From JBCBXA01 sp039816825 (GTDB taxonomy: Bacteria; Pseudomonadota; Alphaproteobacteria; Rhizobiales; Rhizobiaceae): a stretch of 17,302 nucleotides of DNA. The first letter of the stretch is position 1, and each line of letters starts with the position of its first letter. Of this stretch, positions 8,378-15,345 are shown piece after piece. The stretch is taken from the NCBI GenBank assembly GCA_039816825.1, contig JBCBXA010000057.1:1-17302 (forward strand), written 5' to 3'. The position numbers and the translations under genes are program-made. The notes under the pieces are model-generated. The model did no database searches. It was not told the origin of the DNA and worked only from the letters and a program-made list of their open reading frames with translations.

Positions 8378-8451
8378 ACTATGGTTAATTTGCCTTTGGC
8401 GAAAATTTTACGGGTTGCGGTCAGTTTCACGGCTCCAGGATGGAGTTTGTT

Positions 8452-8862
8452 GTGCGTCCCTTCCGACTTGTCATTGCCGTTGTTGCGCTCTCGCTGGCGG
8501 TCTCCGCCTGTGCGCGCGTGCCGGTGGTCAATTGGTTTTTTCCAGAGCGTGGTGTGAAATGGTCCGACACGCGCTGGTGCGTTCCGCGCGAGCTCAAGCG
8601 TGCCGTGGCTGCCGTGTCCCGTCGCTACGGCCCGGTGGTCGTGACATCGACCAAGCGCCACAAGCGCGAGAACCGTCTGAAGGGCGGAGCGAAGAAAAGC
8701 TGGCACCTGAAGTGCAAGGCCGTGGATTTCGTCGTTAAAACCCGCGCTTCACCGTTCCAGATTAAGGCTTTCCTGCGCAAGCGACATGGTGTGGGCGGTA
8801 TCGCCCACTATCGGCGCACAGGCCATTTCCACATCGACACCGGCCCCCGGCGCGAGTGGTAG
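8452..8862 (+). CDS. M15-like peptidase-fold lipoprotein
   Basis: The protein resembles the D-Ala-D-Ala carboxypeptidase-like (peptidase M15A) zinc family and is probably a periplasmic lipoprotein acting on or binding cell wall. From the GTG at 8452 it has 136 residues: a basic N-terminus (MRPFR), a hydrophobic segment and a lipobox VSAC with Cys20. Likely zinc ligands are His85 and Asp92 in SWHLKCKAVDF and His127 in HFHIDTG. The usual Gly of the SxHxxGxAxD motif is Cys88 here. I chose GTG because GGAG (8442-8445) is six bases upstream and gives a typical signal peptide; the in-frame ATG at 8440 has only AGG abutting it. It is divergent from acsA and ends 24 bases from the convergent DUF1761 gene. 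Catalytic activity is not assured. Confidence 0.82.
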   Translation: MRPFRLVIAVVALSLAVSACARVPVVNWFFPERGVKWSDTRWCVPRELKRAVAAVSRRYGPVVVTSTKRHKRENRLKGGAKKSWHLKCKAVDFVVKTRASPFQIKAFLRKRHGVGGIAHYRRTGHFHIDTGPRREW

Positions 8863-8886
8863 CTTTCAGTTTGGCCTGACCGGCGC

Positions 8887-9291
8887 TTACAGAAACAGGC
8901 CCAGCACAAGGCCCTGGATGAGCAGCACGCCCAGCCAATGGAGCCCATCAATCGCGGTCAATGACCATGGCTGCATCGAGTAGCGGTGATTGATGGTGAG
9001 CGTGGTGGCGATGAAGGCCAGCCACGCTGCGAAGGCTGCATAGAGAGTATCGGCAACGCCAAAGCCGTCCTTGTAGACATGCACGATGAGCATGAAGAGG
9101 CCGAAGGCCATGAAGAGTTCGAGGACGAATGAGATGATGTAAGGCGTGGGGCTTGGTTTGCCGCTTGAGCCTGTGACCTGCTCTTCGGTCAAACCCGTCG
9201 CGGCCATCCACTGCTTCGACAGCGTGCCGTACCAGATGGCACCGAAAATCCACGACGCCACACCTGCCCCTGCGATGATCAACCAGTTCAT
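8887..9291 (-). CDS. DUF1761 family integral membrane protein
   Basis: This 134-residue, four-helix inner-membrane protein matches the DUF1761 family. It starts with MNWLIIAGAGVASWIFGAIWYG, continues with the family-typical LSKQWMAATGLTEEQV loop, and has three further hydrophobic segments ending at the C-terminus. Its function is unknown. The frame extends ten codons upstream to an ATG at 9321, but the ATG at 9291 has GGGGGGAA (9296-9303) just before it and gives the usual family N-terminus. It lies 108 bases downstream of the MFS exporter gene on the same strand. That gap holds nothing I can identify beyond a weak inverted repeat (CCGCAC and GTGCGG with a 19-base loop). Confidence 0.88.
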   Translation of the reverse strand: MNWLIIAGAGVASWIFGAIWYGTLSKQWMAATGLTEEQVTGSSGKPSPTPYIISFVLELFMAFGLFMLIVHVYKDGFGVADTLYAAFAAWLAFIATTLTINHRYSMQPWSLTAIDGLHWLGVLLIQGLVLGLFL

Positions 9292-9399
9292 GTCATTCCC
9301 CCCGACTTCTACGGCCTGCAATGTGCGCGACAGCCTGCCGCACCCTCATAACGCCTTCAAGTGTGCGGTGGGGCAAAGAGAGAGCTGATTTTCAAGCCG

Positions 9400-10647
9400 C
9401 TAGGCGCGCATGCGTGTCCGCGCGAGGCTGTATGGAGCAAACGTGGCAACACAGATGATCGCTGCGAGAAGGAAGGCGGCTCCGGGCAGGTATGGAAGAT
9501 CGTTTGACCGGTCCGAGAAGGCGGCAAATGTGCTCGTCATCAAAACGGGTGCGGTAAAGGACACGATCGACACGCCCGAGGTCACCGCTCCAGCCAGTTC
9601 GCCTTGTTGGTCATCGCCAACGCGGTTCGATGCCAACCCCTGAATGGCTGAGTTTGCGAAGCCGGAGAAGGCGCTGGGTATCAGCAGCAGCCAGACGAGC
9701 CACTCCCTGGTGTTCAGCCCTATGATTGTGAGCACCACAAGAGCCAGCAATGTAGAACTCACGATTACCGCGTGTTCCGAGAAATGAGCCAATAGAAGGC
9801 GCAGCACGAGGCCTTCGGCAATGAAGATACAGATGCCGAAGGCAGCCAGGGTGAGCCCCACTTCTCTGGGCCCCCAGCCAAAGGTCTCTGATCCCCAGTA
9901 AGGCCAGATCGACGGATAGACCTGTTGGGAGAGTTCGAAGACGAGAATGGCCGCCACGAGTAATATCACCACCGGACGACCGGCCAGTTGTTTCAGGGCG
10001 CCCAGCGGATTGGACCGGAGGATGTTAAAGGGTCTCCGCTTGGACTTGGGCAGGCTTTCGGGAAGGATGAAGTAACCGAAAGCGGCGTTGGCGAAGGCAA
10101 AGGCCGCGGCGGCCCAGAAGGGGACGCGTGTTCCAAACTCTCCCAGCAAGCCGCCAATGGCCGGGCCGATCACGAAGCCGATGCCAAAGGCAGCACCGAT
10201 CAGGCCGAAGTTGGCGGCGCGTTTCTCCGGCGGTGAGACGTCCGCAATGTAAGCGCTTGCCGTTGTGAAGGATGCGCCTGCCGCGCCGGCGAGAACCCGT
10301 CCGATGAACAGCAGGAACAGGGTCGGTGCCAGGGCCATAATGATGTAGTCGACGCCCAGCGCCACCAGACCGAGAATGAGCACTGGCCGGCGCCCGTATG
10401 CGTCCGACAGATTTCCGAGAATCGGGGCAAAGATGAATTGCATGAAGGCGTAGGCGAAGGCGAGCCAGCCTCCATAGACCGCCGCTTCGCCATAGCTGCC
10501 CGGCTGCAGCTCACGGATGAGATCGGGGAGCACGGGCAAGATGATGCCAATCCCGATCACGTCCAGAATGACGGTGATGACGATGAAGACCAGCGCGCGC
10601 TGCGGATCGACCGCCCGCTCTTGGGGGGCGGATGCTGTGGAGCTCAT
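9400..10647 (-). CDS. MFS transporter, TetA-like drug:H+ antiporter family
   Basis: This 415-residue, 12-helix inner-membrane transporter belongs to the DHA1 drug:H+ antiporter branch. The first helix carries DVIGIGIILPVLPDLI, typical of TetA and its relatives. Motif A is GNLSDAYGRRPVL (78-90), and antiporter motif C is GIGFVIGPAIGG (155-166). A central basic loop (PKSKRR, about 205) separates the two six-helix halves. Substrate cannot be read from sequence; relatives export tetracyclines and other compounds, but most chromosomal copies are not resistance genes. It starts 40 bases after the stop of the Lrp/AsnC regulator gene on the same strand, so the pair is probably an operon. A GGGG-rich stretch about 12-15 bases upstream of the ATG may serve as Shine-Dalgarno. 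Confidence 0.9.
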   Translation of the reverse strand: MSSTASAPQERAVDPQRALVFIVITVILDVIGIGIILPVLPDLIRELQPGSYGEAAVYGGWLAFAYAFMQFIFAPILGNLSDAYGRRPVLILGLVALGVDYIIMALAPTLFLLFIGRVLAGAAGASFTTASAYIADVSPPEKRAANFGLIGAAFGIGFVIGPAIGGLLGEFGTRVPFWAAAAFAFANAAFGYFILPESLPKSKRRPFNILRSNPLGALKQLAGRPVVILLVAAILVFELSQQVYPSIWPYWGSETFGWGPREVGLTLAAFGICIFIAEGLVLRLLLAHFSEHAVIVSSTLLALVVLTIIGLNTREWLVWLLLIPSAFSGFANSAIQGLASNRVGDDQQGELAGAVTSGVSIVSFTAPVLMTSTFAAFSDRSNDLPYLPGAAFLLAAIICVATFAPYSLARTRMRA

Positions 10648-10687
10648 GTTCGATTGCGCCCCTTTGGCGCCCCTCTGCCACTAAGAC

Positions 10688-11146
10688 CTAGGCAAAATGA
10701 GTCGGTAGCCTGGTCGTGTGCTTGATTTCCTCCATTACAAAACTGGATGCAACGTCACTGAGGTCAATGCGTTCGATCAGTCTGCTGTAGAGCCGATCAT
10801 AGGCGCGCATGTCGGGCACGCGGGCGGCGATCATGTAGTCCGTGTCGCCGCTCATCCGGTAAACACCCGTGATCTCGTCGAGCCCGGCCACCGCCTTTCG
10901 AAACCGGTCGGCCCAGGCCTTATTGTGCTGCACCGTGCGGATCGCCATGAAGACCGTCAGGCCAAGGTTCAGCTCTGCAGGGTCGGCGAGGGCCACACGC
11001 CCCGTCAGCACGCCCCTGTCTTCCAGTGCCTTTATGCGTCTCCAGCAGGCGTTGCGTGAAAGACCCACGGCTTCTGCGATCGTGTCGAGATTCTGCGAGC
11101 AATCGGTCTGGAGTTGATCCAGCAGGCGCTTGTCCGTTACATCCAT
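10688..11146 (-). CDS. Lrp/AsnC family transcriptional regulator
   Basis: The 152-residue protein is a complete Lrp/AsnC regulator. An N-terminal winged helix-turn-helix lies at about residues 3-50 (LDTIAEAVGLSRNACWRRIKALEDRGVL, with SRNACWRRIK as recognition helix). A C-terminal RAM ligand-binding domain follows (about 62-145), including EITGVYRMSGDTDYMIAARV. GAGGG precedes the ATG by nine bases. It lies just upstream of the MFS exporter gene and is divergent from the DUF6356/amidotransferase pair. By family habit it probably represses itself and controls the exporter in response to an amino acid, but the ligand is unknown. A near-palindrome is present 21 bases upstream of the start. Confidence 0.93.
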   Translation of the reverse strand: MDVTDKRLLDQLQTDCSQNLDTIAEAVGLSRNACWRRIKALEDRGVLTGRVALADPAELNLGLTVFMAIRTVQHNKAWADRFRKAVAGLDEITGVYRMSGDTDYMIAARVPDMRAYDRLYSRLIERIDLSDVASSFVMEEIKHTTRLPTHFA

Positions 11147-11166
11147 ATCGCAAAACCCTCTGACTG

Positions 11167-11181
11167 TGAGAAAATTTCCCA
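11167..11181. promoter_or_regulatory. candidate Lrp-type operator
   Basis: TGAGAAAATTTCCCA is a 15-base near-palindrome with six of seven arm pairs matching around a central A. It lies in the 125-base region between the divergent lrp-like gene and the DUF6356 gene. Lrp/AsnC proteins bind such A/T-centred dyads of about 15 bases, so autoregulation is plausible, but this is inference from position and shape. Confidence 0.35.
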
Positions 11182-11271
11182 GAAATTAGACCACATGCTC
11201 CCATGATTGGGAAGTGGTTGCCGATCTGGTGGGGCATGTTTCCTGCGTTGAGACCGTTTGGAGCACTATTC

Positions 11272-11535
11272 ATGAAAGCCCTTGGCCGCCTGTTCACCCA
11301 ACACCCAGAGAGTGTGGACGAAACCTATTTTGAGCACCTTTGCTTTGCAGGTTCGGCGGGCATCCGAATGGTTGCGGCTGGGTTGGCGGCGTTGGTCCAC
11401 GCGGTCCTGCCATTTCTGTTCGAGCGAACGGCCAGTCGCCTCATGGCGCCCATCGCGCACAAGCTTGTTGCCCGAAACGCTGAACTGCAAACCCCTCACC
11501 TGCCTCGAGCCAAGCCAGTGTCCGACGCAGGCTGA
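11272..11535 (+). CDS. DUF6356 family membrane protein
   Basis: This 87-residue protein matches the DUF6356 family, small proteins of unknown function best known from Alphaproteobacteria. The hallmark is LFTQHPESVDETYFEHLCFAG near the N-terminus, followed by a hydrophobic segment (about 35-52, MVAAGLAALVHAVLPFLF) and a polar C-terminus. One membrane helix is likely. I chose the ATG at 11272 because GGAG (11260-11263) is eight bases upstream and the family sequence starts there; in-frame ATGs at 11203 and 11236 would add a stretch unlike the family. Its stop overlaps the next ATG as TGATG, linking it to the class II amidotransferase. Confidence 0.86.
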   Translation: MKALGRLFTQHPESVDETYFEHLCFAGSAGIRMVAAGLAALVHAVLPFLFERTASRLMAPIAHKLVARNAELQTPHLPRAKPVSDAG

Positions 11536-12323
11536 TGTGTCGTTGGTTGGTCTGGCAGGGCGAGCCTGTCTTTCTGGATGAGCTGGTCTTTGCGCCGAGC
11601 CATTCGCTCGTGGCGCAGGCGCTGCTCTCAAGAGAAGCCAAGATGGATACCAACGCCGACGGGTTTGGCCTTGGCTGGTATGCGCACAAGCCGGAACCCT
11701 GCCTTTATCGCGATACGCTGCCCGCCTGGGCCGACGAGAACCTGAAGAACCTCGCTGCCCACATCCGAGCCCGGAGCTTCTTCGCCCATGTCCGTGCATC
11801 GACGGGCACCAGCACGTCTCGGCACAATTGCCATCCTTTCAGCTGGGGTCGCTGGCTGTTTATGCACAATGGCCAGATTGGCGACTATGAGCGCCTGCGC
11901 CGAAGTCTTGAAGGTGAACTGACAGACGCATGCTACGATGCGCGGTGCGGGACCAGCGACAGCGAGCTTCTCTTTCTTCTGGCCGTTGGGCTGGGCCTGG
12001 TGGAGGATCCCTTGAAAGCCCTTCGGGCCGCCTTGGCGTGCACGCTCCGTACGGCCGCCGCCAAGGATGTGCATAAGCCAGTCCGTTTCACCGCTGCTTT
12101 GACCGATGGTTCCAAACTCTACGCAATGCGCTGGTCGAGCGATGCGTTTCCGCCGTCGCTCTACTATCGCCAAACGCCGCAAGGCGTCGTGGTCGTTTCA
12201 GAGCCTTTGGACAATGACGCCCCCAACTGGATTCCGGTTCCGGGCAATCACGTTCTCATCGCCGAAAATGGCCGCGTGTCTTCCGTCGAGCCGTTTGAAA
12301 TCGGTCTGCGGATGGCTGCCTAG
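11535..12323 (+). CDS. class II glutamine amidotransferase (YafJ/EgtC-like)
   Basis: The 262-residue protein is an N-terminal-nucleophile glutaminase domain standing alone. Cys2 becomes the catalytic residue after Met removal (MCRWLVW). Glutamine-site blocks are NADGFGLGWY (40-49), FFAHVRAST (82-90), HNCHPF (97-102) and FMHNGQIGDY (109-118), with GTSDSELLF at 139-147. The remaining 110 residues are a short C-terminal part resembling YafJ- and EgtC-type proteins, with no recognisable synthase domain. The ammonia acceptor is therefore unknown. No ergothioneine genes are nearby, so EgtC function is not supported. Translation is coupled to the upstream DUF6356 gene. The stop is two bases from the stop of the convergent EVE gene. 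Confidence 0.88.
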   Translation: MCRWLVWQGEPVFLDELVFAPSHSLVAQALLSREAKMDTNADGFGLGWYAHKPEPCLYRDTLPAWADENLKNLAAHIRARSFFAHVRASTGTSTSRHNCHPFSWGRWLFMHNGQIGDYERLRRSLEGELTDACYDARCGTSDSELLFLLAVGLGLVEDPLKALRAALACTLRTAAAKDVHKPVRFTAALTDGSKLYAMRWSSDAFPPSLYYRQTPQGVVVVSEPLDNDAPNWIPVPGNHVLIAENGRVSSVEPFEIGLRMAA

Positions 12324-12325
12324 AG

Positions 12326-12763
12326 TCAGAGCGGCTTCAGCGTGTTGCCGTTGAGCCCGCCCATGCGGCAAACCTCAAGCCATTCATCGGGTTTCACCGG
12401 CTGAACCGACAGCCGCATGGACGTCACGAGGGACATATCAGCCAGTTTTACATTGGCCTTCACGTCCTTCAGAGACACCGGTTTAGGCATGTCCACCAGA
12501 GCCCGAATGTGAACACAGTCCCACCGCTCGTCATCAGTGGTGGAGTCCGGTGCGCTTTCGGCATTGACCTCGACGATGCCCACGACGTCGAGGCCTTCGT
12601 TGGAATGGTAGAAGAAGCCGCGATCACCGATTGCCATCTGGCGCATATTGTTGCGAGCCTGGTAGTTGCGGATGCCGTCCCACTCTTCGCCGGCATCACC
12701 CTTGGCCTTCTGTTGTTCCCATGACCATTTGAAGGGCTCTGACTTGAACAACCAGTACTGCAT
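12326..12763 (-). CDS. EVE domain-containing protein
   Basis: This 145-residue protein is a single EVE domain, a PUA-like fold related to YTH domains and eukaryotic THYN1. Such domains are thought to bind modified bases in DNA or RNA. The start MQYWLFKSEPFKWSW and the block EEWDGIRNYQARNNMRQMAIGDRGFFYHSNEG are diagnostic. VVGIVEV and the aromatic residues Trp4, Trp13 and Trp28 line the expected pocket region. The ATG overlaps the stop of the YciI-family gene as TGATG. The gene is the last of the tsaD-YciI-EVE run and convergent with the amidotransferase gene. Confidence 0.93.
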   Translation of the reverse strand: MQYWLFKSEPFKWSWEQQKAKGDAGEEWDGIRNYQARNNMRQMAIGDRGFFYHSNEGLDVVGIVEVNAESAPDSTTDDERWDCVHIRALVDMPKPVSLKDVKANVKLADMSLVTSMRLSVQPVKPDEWLEVCRMGGLNGNTLKPL

Positions 12764-13041
12764 CAGCTTGGCGCTCCTATCACCCAGTTCCAGGCGGTGA
12801 TTTCCGTTGAGGCGAACAGCCCTGCTTCGGCATAGGGATCAGATGCGAAGACGGCCCGGGCTTCCGCAAGGTCGGCGGCCTCCAGAACCACCAAAGATCC
12901 AATCATGTCGCCGTTCTCGTCGAGGCGCGGTCCGGCAAGAGCGACCTTGTTGGCCCGGATCCATCCCAGATGGGCTTCGCGGGTGGCTTTGCGCAGTTCC
13001 AGTTGGTCTGGTTTGTCGGTGCCGTAGAAAACAAAATGCAT
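12763..13041 (-). CDS. YciI family protein
   Basis: This 92-residue protein belongs to the YciI family (dimeric alpha-beta, ferredoxin-like fold). The conserved His24 in TREAHLGWI and Asp68 in SDPYAEAGLF form the putative active-site dyad. The LAGPRLDENGDMIGSLVVLEA block is also typical. In vivo function is unknown; one relative hydrolyses chlorinated substrates, which should not be transferred. I chose the ATG at 13041 because AAGGAG (13048-13053) lies six bases upstream; an in-frame ATG at 13089 would add 16 residues not found in the family. It follows tsaD by 68 bases and overlaps the EVE gene by one base. Confidence 0.91.
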   Translation of the reverse strand: MHFVFYGTDKPDQLELRKATREAHLGWIRANKVALAGPRLDENGDMIGSLVVLEAADLAEARAVFASDPYAEAGLFASTEITAWNWVIGAPS

Positions 13042-13047
13042 GGGCTT

Positions 13048-13053
13048 CTCCTT
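13048..13053 (-). promoter_or_regulatory. Shine-Dalgarno of the YciI-family gene
   Basis: The minus strand reads AAGGAG, six bases before the ATG at 13041. It is among the strongest sites in the window and decides the start against the longer frame from 13089. Confidence 0.75.
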
Positions 13054-13109
13054 CAGGGGTCTACCTACAGGGCGCTCCAGCTTGTTCAAGGTTGTAGACG
13101 GGAGGAGTG

Positions 13110-14228
13110 TTAGGCTTTGGCGCCGCGCTTCCCCGATCCGATTTTTGGGGTTGTCTTCGCGTCGAGCGGCCAGCGCGGACGTGGCGGAAAATCCATTCCG
13201 CTGGGAGGCATGTTTTGCGCCATGCGCTCAATCGTTGCCCAGGCAATCATTGCGCCATTGTCGGTGCACAGATGGAGGGGTGGGGCCAGCAGCGTTGATC
13301 CTCCCTTCACCGCAACTCTCTCGAGGGTTGCGCGGACAGCGGCATTCGCAGCGACGCCACCCGCCACTACGAGAGGCAGTGGTTTGCTATGCATCTGTTT
13401 TGCATGATCAAGCGCACGGCCCACCCGGTCCTCCAAGACACGACAGACCGAGCGTTGAAATCCTGCGCAGACGGCCTGCACTGCCTGATCTCCAATCTTG
13501 CCGTCGTCCTCTGCACTTTCCTGTGCCGCCTGACGTACGGCGGTCTTCAGTCCGGAAAAAGAGAAGTCAAAGCCGGGCCGGCCGAGCATGGGCGTTGGCA
13601 GGTCTGGCAGCGGGTGATCGCTGGGGTGCCGGGCGGCCTCTTTCTCAACCGCCGGGCCGCCCGGATAGGGCAGGCCAAGCAGTTTCGCTGTTTTGTCGAA
13701 GGCCTCGCCGAGCGCATCGTCAATGGTGGTGCCGAGGCGGTGATAGTCTCCGACCCCCCTCACGAGCAGGATTTGTGTATGGCCGCCCGAGACCAGCAGA
13801 AGCAGGAGGGGGAAAGCCATGCCATCGGTCAGGCGCGCAGTCAGGGCATGCCCTTCGAGATGATTGATTGCGTAGAAGGGCTTTCCAGCTGCGATGGCCA
13901 AGGCCTTGGCCGTGGTGAGGCCGACCATCAAGCCGCCATTGAGCCCCGGTCCCGCCGTAGCGCCGATGGCATCCACTTCGTCGAGGCTCGTCTTTGCGTC
14001 ACGCAACGCGCTGCGGATGACATCGTCAATGACTTCAACGTGGGCCCGGGCCGCGATCTCCGGCACCACGCCGCCATAGGGGGCGTGTTCCGCCATTTGG
14101 CTGGCCACTACATTTGACAGAATCTCGCCCGGACCGTTCATCGGTCGGCCCGCCGATCCACGTACGATCGAGGCTGCTGTCTCGTCACAGCTCGTTTCGA
14201 TTCCGAGAACTGTCAGCTGTTCCGACAT
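13110..14228 (-). CDS. tsaD: tRNA N6-adenosine threonylcarbamoyltransferase TsaD
   Basis: TsaD (formerly Gcp) transfers the threonylcarbamoyl group to A37 of ANN-decoding tRNAs, working with TsaB and TsaE, neither of which is in this window. The 372-residue protein is a full ASKHA-fold member. It shows GIETSCDETAAS (9-20), the metal-binding HLEGH (123-127), LLVSGGHTQ (145-152), DDALGEAFDKTAKLLGL and PGGPAVE in the centre, VVAGGVAANAAVR for nucleotide binding, and CTDNGAMIAW near the end. The C-terminus has a short Lys/Arg-rich tail (after PPRPRWPLD). It is divergent from hemC across 163 bases that hold a 14-base palindrome. The Shine-Dalgarno is not obvious. It is followed by the YciI and EVE genes on the same strand. 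Confidence 0.97.
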   Translation of the reverse strand: MSEQLTVLGIETSCDETAASIVRGSAGRPMNGPGEILSNVVASQMAEHAPYGGVVPEIAARAHVEVIDDVIRSALRDAKTSLDEVDAIGATAGPGLNGGLMVGLTTAKALAIAAGKPFYAINHLEGHALTARLTDGMAFPLLLLLVSGGHTQILLVRGVGDYHRLGTTIDDALGEAFDKTAKLLGLPYPGGPAVEKEAARHPSDHPLPDLPTPMLGRPGFDFSFSGLKTAVRQAAQESAEDDGKIGDQAVQAVCAGFQRSVCRVLEDRVGRALDHAKQMHSKPLPLVVAGGVAANAAVRATLERVAVKGGSTLLAPPLHLCTDNGAMIAWATIERMAQNMPPSGMDFPPRPRWPLDAKTTPKIGSGKRGAKA

Positions 14229-14247
14229 GGTCTGGCACTGCCACTTT

Positions 14248-14261
14248 CATTGACGTCAATG
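14248..14261. promoter_or_regulatory. 14-base perfect palindrome between tsaD and hemC
   Basis: CATTGACGTCAATG is an exact palindrome centred 26 bases upstream of the tsaD start and within the divergent tsaD/hemC promoter region. The embedded TTGACG at 14250-14255 could act as a -35 box toward hemC, but the -10 position 17 bases on (ACCTGT) is poor. A regulator dimer site is the simplest reading. No regulator is encoded next to it. Confidence 0.45.
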
Positions 14262-14281
14262 CTTCGTTACAAACCTGTGGC

Positions 14282-14342
14282 TGACCAAAAAGGTCACAGC
14301 GCCGAGACAGGTGTGAGGGCGGTACCATGGCCAGAAGTGGCC
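14282..14342 (+). other. short hairpin-forming repeats upstream of hemC
   Basis: TGACC (14282-14286) and GGTCA (14292-14296) flank AAAAA. GGCCA (14329-14333) and TGGCC (14338-14342) flank a GAAG tetraloop. Both could fold in a long hemC leader if transcription starts near the palindrome. Stems are only five base pairs, so chance is a real alternative, and no known riboswitch is recognised. Confidence 0.2.
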
Positions 14343-14391
14343 GCAAAGTGGAACCGCTTCTTCGGCATCATGTCTCGACCGGAGGGGAAAA

Positions 14392-15345
14392 ATGGCTGAA
14401 GTCGACGACCAAACGATCCAGTGCCGAATTGGAACCCGAGGCAGCCCTCTAGCGCTTGCGCAGGCCCATGAGGTCCGTGCCCGACTTATGGCGGCCCACG
14501 ATTTGCCTATGTCCGCGTTTGAAATCGTCACCATCAAGACAGAGGGTGACCGAAACTGGTCGAAGCCCCTGGCGGAGCTGGGCGGCAAAGAGCTCTTTAC
14601 ACGCGAGATCGAAGAAGCGCTGGCGAGCGGCGCGATAGACTGCGCCGTGCACAGCGCAAAGGATATGCCAACCGATCTGCCTGATGGTCTTGTGCTGGAC
14701 ATTTTCCTGCCGCGCGAGGATACGTCCGACCGTCTTCTGACGCGTGACGGGTCATCTTTGGACGAGTTGCCGGAAGGGTCTGTCCTGGGAACCTCTTCTC
14801 TGCGTCGTGCGGCATTGATCCGCAACCTCCGATCGGACATTCACATCGTCGATATTCGCGGCAATGTGGATACCCGTATGGGCAAGGTTCAGGCGGGTTC
14901 CGTGGATGCCACCATCCTTGCCAGCGCTGGGCTGAACAGGCTTCGCATCCGCACAAACGCCGCAAAGCTTGAAGCGCCCCATTTCCCCCCAGCCCCAGGC
15001 CAGGGTGCCATCGCTATTGAGAGGCGCGAAGCTGATGAGGCAATGCGGAGCTTCTTGAGCCCGCTCAATCATGAGCCGACAACTATTGCTCTGAAGTGCG
15101 AGCGTGCTTTTCTGGCGCGGCTCGACGGCTCTTGCCGCACGCCGATGGCGGCCCACGCTCAAGCCGTTGATGGGCGCGTTGCTCTTTCAGCGACCATTCT
15201 GGGAGCTGACGGCAAGGACCGCATGGACGCCGATGGCGAAGCCGATGCTGATGACGCAACGAAGCTGGGTCAGCAGGTGGCGGATCAGCTTCTCGCCAAA
15301 GGCGCTCGCGCCATTCTCGATCGACCTCTCCATGCTGAAGTATGA
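14392..15345 (+). CDS. hemC: porphobilinogen deaminase (hydroxymethylbilane synthase)
   Basis: HemC condenses four porphobilinogen molecules into hydroxymethylbilane in tetrapyrrole synthesis, in the cytoplasm. The 317-residue protein has all family blocks: RIGTRGSPLALAQA (12-25), the KTEGDRNWSKPLAELGGKELF stretch, CAVHSAKDMPTDLP, TSSLRRAALIRNLR, IVDIRGNVDTRMGKV and PAPGQGAIAIE. Cys248 in LDGSCRTPMAAHA anchors the dipyrromethane cofactor (Cys242 in E. coli). The ATG at 14392 has GGAGGGG six to four bases upstream, a strong site. It is divergent from tsaD and overlaps hemD as ATGA, so the two haem-pathway enzymes should be made together. Confidence 0.98.
   Translation: MAEVDDQTIQCRIGTRGSPLALAQAHEVRARLMAAHDLPMSAFEIVTIKTEGDRNWSKPLAELGGKELFTREIEEALASGAIDCAVHSAKDMPTDLPDGLVLDIFLPREDTSDRLLTRDGSSLDELPEGSVLGTSSLRRAALIRNLRSDIHIVDIRGNVDTRMGKVQAGSVDATILASAGLNRLRIRTNAAKLEAPHFPPAPGQGAIAIERREADEAMRSFLSPLNHEPTTIALKCERAFLARLDGSCRTPMAAHAQAVDGRVALSATILGADGKDRMDADGEADADDATKLGQQVADQLLAKGARAILDRPLHAEV

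Noticed and set aside
9400..10647. Tetracycline resistance gene
   Set aside because: Only family-level similarity to TetA is visible, the regulator is Lrp-type and not TetR, and there is no mobile context.
11203..11271. Longer start for the DUF6356 protein
   Set aside because: The extra 23 residues are unlike the family, and the internal ATG at 11272 has a well-placed GGAG.
12326..12763. EVE protein as part of a restriction or defence island
   Set aside because: Neighbours are housekeeping genes (tsaD, hemC, hemD), with no nuclease, methylase, helicase or mobile-element gene nearby.
13058..13099. Inverted repeat GTCTAC / GTAGAC between tsaD and the YciI gene as a terminator
   Set aside because: The stem is six pairs with a loop of about 30 bases and no T-run; it is likely chance.
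13040..14117. Plus-strand frames of up to 275 codons opposite tsaD
   Set aside because: tsaD is complete with all its motifs; the opposite frames are rich in Arg, Pro and Gly with no domain.
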